Shown here one piece after another: positions 58,541 through 64,000 of a stretch of 64,000 nt of DNA (positions are counted from its first letter, which is position 1; every line of letters begins with the position of its first letter). Under the pieces are notes generated by a model. It saw only the letters and a program-made list of their open reading frames with translations, did no database searches and was not told the DNA's origin. Origin of the DNA: CBDDBX01 sp965225955 (GTDB lineage Bacteria; Acidobacteriota; Aminicenantia; UBA2199); assembly GCA_965225955.1 (NCBI GenBank), contig CBDDBX010000007.1:16077-80076 (forward strand), written 5' to 3'. Position numbers and translations under genes: made by a program.

Positions 58541-58903
58541 ATGAAACTTGAAGATCTCAAAAAAATAAGAGAGGCAAGACAGAATGACATGATTCTCAGA
58601 GATGGGAATGCAAGAGTCAAAATAGTTGTAGGTATGGGTACAAGCGGTATTGCTGCAGGTGCAAGAGAAAGCCTGAGAGTAATGCTGGAAGAGATTGAAA
58701 AAAGAAATATTCAGGATGTAGTTGTTACTCAGGCTGGCGAAAGAGGACTCAGTTCACACGAGCCGGTTGTTACTGTCTTTGAGGAAGGTAAGCCACAGAT
58801 TGTATATGGCAAGGTCTCTTCAGAAATTGCCAGACAGATTATTGCAGAACATATTGTGAACGGTAATCCTGTATCTGAATATGTTCTGGAAGTAACTGAA
58901 TAA
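58541..58903 (+). CDS. HndB-like thioredoxin-fold protein without cluster cysteines
   Basis: 120 residues matching HndB-type [2Fe-2S] proteins over the whole length: LEDLKKIREARQND, RVKIVVGMGTSGIAAGARES, EEIEKRNIQDVVVTQAG, KVSSEIARQIIAEHIVNGNP. All cysteines are gone. The usual GTCGIA is GTSGIA, and the TGCIGMCEKEP region is AGERGLSSHEP. The fold seems kept but no [2Fe-2S] cluster can bind. It is likely structural or regulatory in the complex. Confidence 0.85.
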   Translation: MKLEDLKKIREARQNDMILRDGNARVKIVVGMGTSGIAAGARESLRVMLEEIEKRNIQDVVVTQAGERGLSSHEPVVTVFEEGKPQIVYGKVSSEIARQIIAEHIVNGNPVSEYVLEVTE

Positions 58904-58914
58904 GGACGGAGTAT

Positions 58915-60705
58915 ATGAAAAAAAGATTGGATGTACTTGTCTGTGGAGGTGCAGCATGTCTTGCTACCCACAGTCAGGTAATTAAAGAAAAATTAATCAG
59001 CGTCATTGAGGAGAAAGGTCTCACTGATGAAATTAATATAGTGGAAACCGGCTGTATGGGACCATGTGAACTTGGTCCGGTTATGGTTGTTTACCCTGAT
59101 GGCGCATTTTACATAAGGCTTAAGGCTGACGATGTAAATGAAATAGTGGAAGAGCATTTCCTCAAAGGTCGTCCTGTTTCAAGGCTACTTTGGGAAACTC
59201 CTGAATCAAGAAAGATTGTTGAAGAAAAAAGACAGCTTCCTTTCTTTGCAAAACAGGAAAAAATAGCTCTTGCCAACTGTGGTAAAATCGACCCTGAAAG
59301 CCTTGAAGAGTACATTGGTGAAAGAGGTTATGAAGCCCTCGGCATGGCTCTTACAACAATGAAACCTGAAGATGTGGTTGCTGAAATGGTTAAATCAGGT
59401 CTTCGTGGTCGTGGCGGTGGTGGATTCCCTACTGGTTTAAAGTGGAAATTTACTGCAGCAGCTGAAGGTGATGAAAAGTATGTAATCTGTAATGCTGATG
59501 AAGGTGACCCTGGTGCATTCATGGACAGAGCGCTGCTGGAAGGCGATCCGCACTGTGTTCTTGAAGGTATGATCCTTGCTGGTTATGCAATTGGAGCTAC
59601 AAAAGGTTATCTCTACTGCAGAGCTGAGTACCCTCTGGCGGTTAAACGTTTCGATAATGCTATCAAACAGGCAAAGGAAATGGGACTGCTTGGTGAAAAT
59701 ATTTTTGAAACAGGTTTCAATTTTGATATGGAAATCAGAATGGGAGCCGGTGCTTTTGTATGTGGTGAAGAAACAGCTCTTATCGCTTCTATTGAAGGTG
59801 AAAGAGGTATGCCGCGTCCAAAACCTCCATTCCCTGCAAATAAAGGTCTGTGGGGCAAACCTACCCTCATTAACAATGTTGAGACTTTTGGTAATATCAG
59901 ACATATCATTCTGAATGGTTCAGACTGGTTTACTTCAATCGGTACTAAAGAGAGTGCCGGTACAAAAGTTTTTGCTCTTTCAGGTAATTGTCACAATACC
60001 GGTCTTGTTGAAGTTCCAATGGGTATCACTCTGAGAGAACTCGTAGACGATATTGGTGGCGGTATTACCGGTGGTAAAACTTTTAAAGCAGTTCAGACCG
60101 GTGGTCCTTCAGGTGGATGTATTCCTGCACAGTATCTGGATACTCCGATTACCTATGAATCACTGAGAGAACTGGGTTCAATGATGGGGTCAGGTGGTCT
60201 TATTATTCTTGACGAAGATACCTGTATGGTTAACCTGTCAAAATTCTTCCTGGAATTTACTGTTGAAGAGTCCTGCGGTCAGTGTACACCCTGCCGTGTT
60301 GGCCTTAAACAGATGCTTATTCTCATGGAGAAAATCTGTGATGGAAAAGGTGAAGAGGGAGATATCGAAAAACTTGAAAGTATGGCTGAAACAATTAAGG
60401 CAACATCACTTTGTGGTCTTGGTCAGTCTGCTCCAAACCCGATTATTTCAACACTTCAGTATTTCAGAGAAGAGTATGAAGAGCACGTGAAAGAGAAAAC
60501 ATGCCGTGCAAAAGTATGTGCATCTCTCCTTAAGTACGATATCGACAGTGAAAAATGTGTCGGTTGTACTGCTTGTGCGAGAAAATGTCCTGTTGATGCA
60601 ATTTCCGGTAAAGTTAAGGAAGTTCATGTTATCGATCAGGAAAAATGTGTTAAATGTGGTGCCTGTTATGATGTCTGCCGTTTTGATGCAGTCATCCGGA
60701 AATAA
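58915..60705 (+). CDS. hydB: Bifurcating-hydrogenase flavoprotein subunit (HydB/HndC-like)
   Basis: 596 residues. N-terminal thioredoxin-like [2Fe-2S] domain (cysteines in CGGAACLATHS and TGCMGPCELGP). The FMN/NAD core has GLRGRGGGGFPTGLKW, CNADEGDPGAFMDRALLEGD and GAGAFVCGEETALI. A [4Fe-4S] site is CGQCTPCRVG...CGLGQS, and two C-terminal ferredoxin clusters are CVGCTACARKCP and CVKCGACYDVC. The GRGGGG variant and the extra clusters are typical of electron-bifurcating HydB, which splits electrons between NADH and ferredoxin. All expected cofactor ligands are present. Confidence 0.95.
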   Translation: MKKRLDVLVCGGAACLATHSQVIKEKLISVIEEKGLTDEINIVETGCMGPCELGPVMVVYPDGAFYIRLKADDVNEIVEEHFLKGRPVSRLLWETPESRKIVEEKRQLPFFAKQEKIALANCGKIDPESLEEYIGERGYEALGMALTTMKPEDVVAEMVKSGLRGRGGGGFPTGLKWKFTAAAEGDEKYVICNADEGDPGAFMDRALLEGDPHCVLEGMILAGYAIGATKGYLYCRAEYPLAVKRFDNAIKQAKEMGLLGENIFETGFNFDMEIRMGAGAFVCGEETALIASIEGERGMPRPKPPFPANKGLWGKPTLINNVETFGNIRHIILNGSDWFTSIGTKESAGTKVFALSGNCHNTGLVEVPMGITLRELVDDIGGGITGGKTFKAVQTGGPSGGCIPAQYLDTPITYESLRELGSMMGSGGLIILDEDTCMVNLSKFFLEFTVEESCGQCTPCRVGLKQMLILMEKICDGKGEEGDIEKLESMAETIKATSLCGLGQSAPNPIISTLQYFREEYEEHVKEKTCRAKVCASLLKYDIDSEKCVGCTACARKCPVDAISGKVKEVHVIDQEKCVKCGACYDVCRFDAVIRK

Positions 60706-60743
60706 AAACTAAAAAAGAAACAGAAACTAAGATGAGGTGAGAG

Positions 60744-61202
60744 ATGAACAGACAAGAAATATTTGATAAGTATGAGAACGCATCTGAAAACCTGATTAGT
60801 ATTCTTCACGACCTGCAAAATCGCACTGACGAAAACTACCTCTCCAAAGAAGATCTCGAATCTGCTGCAGCACACCTGAATCTGCCGTTCAGTTACGTCC
60901 ACGGAGTAGCAACATTCTATACTATGTACAGCCTGAAACCACGCGGGAAGAATGTAATCAGAATTTGCCAGTCCCCTCCATGCCAGTTAATGGGAGCTTC
61001 AACTATTACAAATGAGTTGAAGGAACTCCTGGGAGTTGATATGGGAGAAACTACTGAAGACAAGCTGTTTACCCTGGAGATGACTTCATGTCTCGGGGTC
61101 TGCGGTGTTGCTCCGGCAATGATGATTAACGACGAAGTGTATGGTAATCTGACTAAAGAGAAGATTGCTGAAGTAATTGAAGATTTGAGGGGGAAGAAAT
61201 GA
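60744..61202 (+). CDS. Diaphorase small subunit (NuoE-like), copy 2
   Basis: 152 residues, paralogue of the copy-1 HydC. Cluster cysteines are in CQSPPCQLMG and CLGVCGVAPA, so the [2Fe-2S] cluster is kept. N-terminus ENLISILHDLQNRTDENYLS then PFSYVHGVATFYTMYSLKPR. It overlaps the next gene by 4 bp, so it is coupled to the second NuoF-like subunit. Confidence 0.9.
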   Translation: MNRQEIFDKYENASENLISILHDLQNRTDENYLSKEDLESAAAHLNLPFSYVHGVATFYTMYSLKPRGKNVIRICQSPPCQLMGASTITNELKELLGVDMGETTEDKLFTLEMTSCLGVCGVAPAMMINDEVYGNLTKEKIAEVIEDLRGKK

Positions 61203-62824
61203 GTTTATTTCGTACTCACATTCTGGTACCTGTTGATGATGAGTCAATCCAGGCGGGTGTTTTTGATGTTAAAAGAGCGCTTGAAAGTGAAATTGCTGAA
61301 AAAGGCCTTGACAATGAAGTAAAAGTAATTGAAACAGGCACAATCGGTGTTTCCGGACGGGGAGTTGTTTTAACTGTCTATCCTGACAGAGTCTATTATT
61401 ACAATGTTGGAAAAGACGACATCTCTACAATTGTGGATGAACACATTATTAAAGGAAGAGTTGCCAAATCAGTTGACAATGACGAAGGAGATGCTATTTC
61501 TCCGGGAGTTAAGGAAAACCACACAATCGGTCTTACAAGAAAACAGAAAAGAGTTGTTCTTGACAAATGCTCTGTAGTTAATACAGGGGATATTGAAGAG
61601 GTAATTGCTCATGGTGGTTACAGAGGTCTTGAAAAGATTGTTACCGAAAAGATTGATCCCGGTGACATTGTTGATGAAATCAAAAAATCAGGACTTCGTG
61701 GTCGTGGTGGTGCAGGATTCCCTACAGGTTTAAAATGGGGATTTACCAGATCAGCAGAAGGAGATCAGAAATATATGATCTGTAATGCCGATGAAGGTGA
61801 ACCCGGTACTTTTAAAGACCGTCTTATTCTTGAGGGAGATCCACATAAGCTGGTTGAGGCGATGATTATTGCCGGATATGCTATAGGTGCGACAAAAGGC
61901 TACGTATATATTCGTGGAGAATATGAACTTTCAATAGAGCGGACTCAGAAAGCGATTGATGATGCTCTCAAATATAACTTGCTGGGTAAGGATATCCTTG
62001 GGTCAGGTTTCGATTTTGATCTGGAGATAAAAAAAGGTGCAGGCGCTTACGTTTGTGGTGAGGAAACTGCACTGATTGAATCTCTTGAAGGTGGAAGGGG
62101 TAATCCCCGTGTAAAACCTCCATTCCCTGCAAATAAAGGGCTCTGGCAGAAACCAACCTGTGTTAATAATGTAGAAACCCTTGCAAATGTACCGGATATT
62201 GTATATTTCGGTTCAGACTGGTTCCGTTCCATGGGTACAGAAAAGTGTCCCGGAACCAAGGTGTTCACTATTCTGGGTAATGTTGAATATCCCGGCCTTA
62301 TTGAGGTTGAGATGGGTACAACACTCAGAGATATTATTAACTACTATGGTGGTGGAGTTAAGGGAGGCAAAAAGTTCAAAGCTGCTCTTGTTGGTGGTGC
62401 GGCAGGTGTATTCCTGTCAGACAAACTGCTTGATGTGGAAATGGACTACGAAAGCCTTAAAGAGAATGCTGCTGCACTGGGTTCCGGTGCAATACTGGTA
62501 ATGGATGAAGACGCTTCAGTTGTTGAGATACTTCACTCTGTACTTGAGTTCTTTGCTCATGAATCATGTGGTCAGTGTGCTCCCTGCAGAATTGGGACTA
62601 AACAGCTACTTAACATGATTGAAGGCTTTAGAAAAGATGAAGGCTCAACTGAGGAACTTGATGAGATGATAAGTATATCAAATGTTATGCTTAATACTTC
62701 TCTCTGTCCTCTTGGTCAGTCTCTTATAATGCCGGTAAAAAGCGCAATTGAAAACTTCAGGGAAGAATTTAAAACCCAATTCGATACCAAACCAAAATCA
62801 TCTAAGAACAGGAGGATTGTATAA
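61199..62824 (+). CDS. Second NuoF-like flavoprotein without thioredoxin-domain cysteines or C-terminal ferredoxin
   Basis: 541 residues. The FMN/NAD core is intact: GLRGRGGAGFPTGLKW, CNADEGEPGTFKDRLILEGD, GAGAYVCGEETALIESL, and the N3 cluster CGQCAPCRIG...CPLGQS. The N-terminal thioredoxin-like domain (about 1-95) has lost all cysteines (TGCMGPC in hydB is TGTIGVS here). The C-terminal ferredoxin domain present in the first copy is absent, replaced by a short basic tail. It is nearer to complex-I NuoF than to HydB. Its stop overlaps the hydA start by one base. It may be an alternative NAD(P)H module. Confidence 0.92.
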   Translation: MSLFRTHILVPVDDESIQAGVFDVKRALESEIAEKGLDNEVKVIETGTIGVSGRGVVLTVYPDRVYYYNVGKDDISTIVDEHIIKGRVAKSVDNDEGDAISPGVKENHTIGLTRKQKRVVLDKCSVVNTGDIEEVIAHGGYRGLEKIVTEKIDPGDIVDEIKKSGLRGRGGAGFPTGLKWGFTRSAEGDQKYMICNADEGEPGTFKDRLILEGDPHKLVEAMIIAGYAIGATKGYVYIRGEYELSIERTQKAIDDALKYNLLGKDILGSGFDFDLEIKKGAGAYVCGEETALIESLEGGRGNPRVKPPFPANKGLWQKPTCVNNVETLANVPDIVYFGSDWFRSMGTEKCPGTKVFTILGNVEYPGLIEVEMGTTLRDIINYYGGGVKGGKKFKAALVGGAAGVFLSDKLLDVEMDYESLKENAAALGSGAILVMDEDASVVEILHSVLEFFAHESCGQCAPCRIGTKQLLNMIEGFRKDEGSTEELDEMISISNVMLNTSLCPLGQSLIMPVKSAIENFREEFKTQFDTKPKSSKNRRIV

Positions 62825-64000
62825 TGTCTGATATGGTTAAACTATATATCGACGGCAATGAAATTGAAGTTCCTGCAGGAACTACAATTCTTGATGCTGC
62901 CAAAAAACTTGAAATCAACATTCCAACACTTTGCTACCATCCGGATCTGAAACCAACTGCAGCCTGCGGAATCTGTGTTGTAGAACTGGAAGGATCACCG
63001 GTACCAAAGAGATCATGCTGTACTCCGGTAGCAGCAGATATGAAAGTCAGAACCAATTCAAAGGCTCTGAGAACTATGAGAAAAGAGCTTGTTGAGCTTA
63101 CTCTTTCAGATCATGAAGTTGTATGCCCGACTTGTGTTTCAAATAAAAACTGTGAACTCCAGGATCTTGCTAATAATCTTGGTGTTGATATGGAAAAATT
63201 CCCTGCAATCTATGAAGATACTCCTCTTGATGAGCAGAGTCCTTCGATTGTAAGAGATCCTAAAAAATGTATTGCCTGCGGAAGATGTATCACTGTTTGT
63301 AACGATGTTCAGACAGTATATGCTATCGATTTTGCAGACAGAGGCTTTGAAGTAAATGTAAATACTTTCTTTAAAGATGGCCTTAATAACAGCTCCTGTG
63401 TTAAGTGTGGTCAGTGTACTACAGTTTGTCCTACAGGCGCTCTGAGAGAAAAATCTGAAATAGACGAAGTCTGGGATGCTCTTATGGATCCTGAAAAAAT
63501 CGTTGTTGTTCAGGAAGCTCCTGCTATCAGAGTTTCTCTTGCTGAAGAGTTTGGTCTCGAACCTGGTACAGCTACACCAGGTAAAATGTATGCCTGTTTG
63601 AAAAGAATGGGATTTGATCATATCTTTGATACAAACTTCTCTGCTGACCTTACAATTCTTGAAGAAGGAACTGAACTGGTTAACAGAGTTGCTGAATTCA
63701 TTGGTGCTGCTCAGAAAGGTGAAATCAAGAAGAACCTTCTGCCTCTGATTACATCATGTTCACCAGGATGGGTTAAGTTTATGGAAACATACTTCCCTGA
63801 TTTTGCTGAAAATACATCAACATGTAAATCTCCTCAGCAGATGTTTGGTGCTCTTGTTAAAACATATTTTGCAAAAGAGTACGATATTGATCCTTCAAAA
63901 ATTGTAAGTGTATCAGTAATGCCTTGTACTGCTAAGAAGTTTGAAGCAAGAAGACCTGAAATGAATGATTCAGGTTATCGTGATGTTGATTACGTTCTTA
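62824..64000 (+). CDS. hydA: [FeFe]-hydrogenase catalytic subunit HydA (partial, runs off the window)
   Basis: The first 392 codons are visible. An N-terminal [2Fe-2S] domain (CYHPDLKPTAACGICVVE), a His-ligated cluster (SDHEVVCPTCVSNKNC), two [4Fe-4S] clusters (CIACGRCITVC, CVKCGQCTTVCP) and the start of the H domain. H-cluster motif L1 is TSCSPGWV with Cys312, L2 is MPCTAKK with Cys368. L3 lies beyond the window. The domain set is that of group A3 bifurcating hydrogenases. Start ATG at 62824 overlaps the preceding stop (TAATG). H2 production from NADH and reduced ferredoxin is the expected role. Confidence 0.95.
   Translation, partial: MSDMVKLYIDGNEIEVPAGTTILDAAKKLEINIPTLCYHPDLKPTAACGICVVELEGSPVPKRSCCTPVAADMKVRTNSKALRTMRKELVELTLSDHEVVCPTCVSNKNCELQDLANNLGVDMEKFPAIYEDTPLDEQSPSIVRDPKKCIACGRCITVCNDVQTVYAIDFADRGFEVNVNTFFKDGLNNSSCVKCGQCTTVCPTGALREKSEIDEVWDALMDPEKIVVVQEAPAIRVSLAEEFGLEPGTATPGKMYACLKRMGFDHIFDTNFSADLTILEEGTELVNRVAEFIGAAQKGEIKKNLLPLITSCSPGWVKFMETYFPDFAENTSTCKSPQQMFGALVKTYFAKEYDIDPSKIVSVSVMPCTAKKFEARRPEMNDSGYRDVDYVL

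Noticed and set aside
59437..59904. Minus-strand 155-codon frame inside hydB
   Set aside because: Antisense shadow of a highly conserved FMN/NAD-binding core.
63139..63621. Minus-strand 160-codon frame inside hydA
   Set aside because: It is antisense to a clearly recognised hydrogenase domain region and shows no family features.

Overview
The window comes from an AT-rich, diderm, anaerobic bacterium. Two large TonB-dependent outer-membrane receptors, an MltA-type murein transglycosylase, lipoproteins and a bactofilin indicate an outer membrane. A four-subunit 2-oxoacid:ferredoxin oxidoreductase and an [FeFe]-hydrogenase cluster of the NAD-linked, flavin-based (electron-bifurcating) type indicate fermentative, ferredoxin-based metabolism. 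The Oar-like receptors and a 6-bladed beta-propeller protein recall Acidobacteriota or FCB-like lineages, and the hydrogenase neighbourhood recalls Thermotogota and Clostridia. I do not assign a phylum.

Layout. 0-11.5 kb is lower glycolysis: a phosphoglycerate kinase (PGK) made of two complete PGK units in one chain, a two-component system with a clear operator, a divergent extra PGK, and gap-tpiA-secG followed by tRNA-Leu and tRNA-Ser. 11.5-17 kb holds a small inverted-repeat element and an operon of two paralogous B12-domain radical SAM proteins, a TetR regulator and an ABC-type membrane domain without ATPase. 17-28.5 kb holds housekeeping and signalling genes (RibD-like reductase, DUF1697, HD domain, NtrY-like kinase, bactofilin, Smr, M16C peptidase, CutA, chemoreceptor) and tRNA-Arg. 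29-38.7 kb holds an Oar-like receptor, an OFA-type transporter, an M28 peptidase, a DMT exporter and several unknowns. 38.8-44.7 kb holds a thioredoxin-fold protein without CxxC, an ECF sigma factor, a putative anti-sigma factor, a caspase-like protein with C-terminal repeats and a DUF2807 lipoprotein. 44.8-48.3 kb holds a TetR/TonB-receptor pair with matching operators, and mntP. 49-53 kb holds tyrS and korDABC. 53.4-64 kb holds mltA, then CBS/ATPase, DRTGG, PHP and GHKL proteins next to a hydrogenase operon with two diaphorase modules; hydA runs off the window end.

How the parts fit. Glycolysis (GAPDH, PGK, TPI) makes NADH and pyruvate, Kor makes reduced ferredoxin, and the hydrogenase would re-oxidise both as H2. 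The small ATPase, DRTGG, CBS and PHP proteins beside the hydrogenase probably regulate or support it.

The most distinctive non-coding signal is a family of degenerate repeats phased at exactly 10 bp (consensus about GACTRACACG, with a second flavour TTNGYGTNNA). Every long gap between convergent transcription units contains it, and it is not obvious elsewhere. Three of these gaps also hold a 20-22 bp GCATGC-type palindrome. One (48.3-49.0 kb) holds a 312-bp element closed by 28-bp inverted repeats and packed with perfect hairpins, which I cannot match to a known RNA or transposon.
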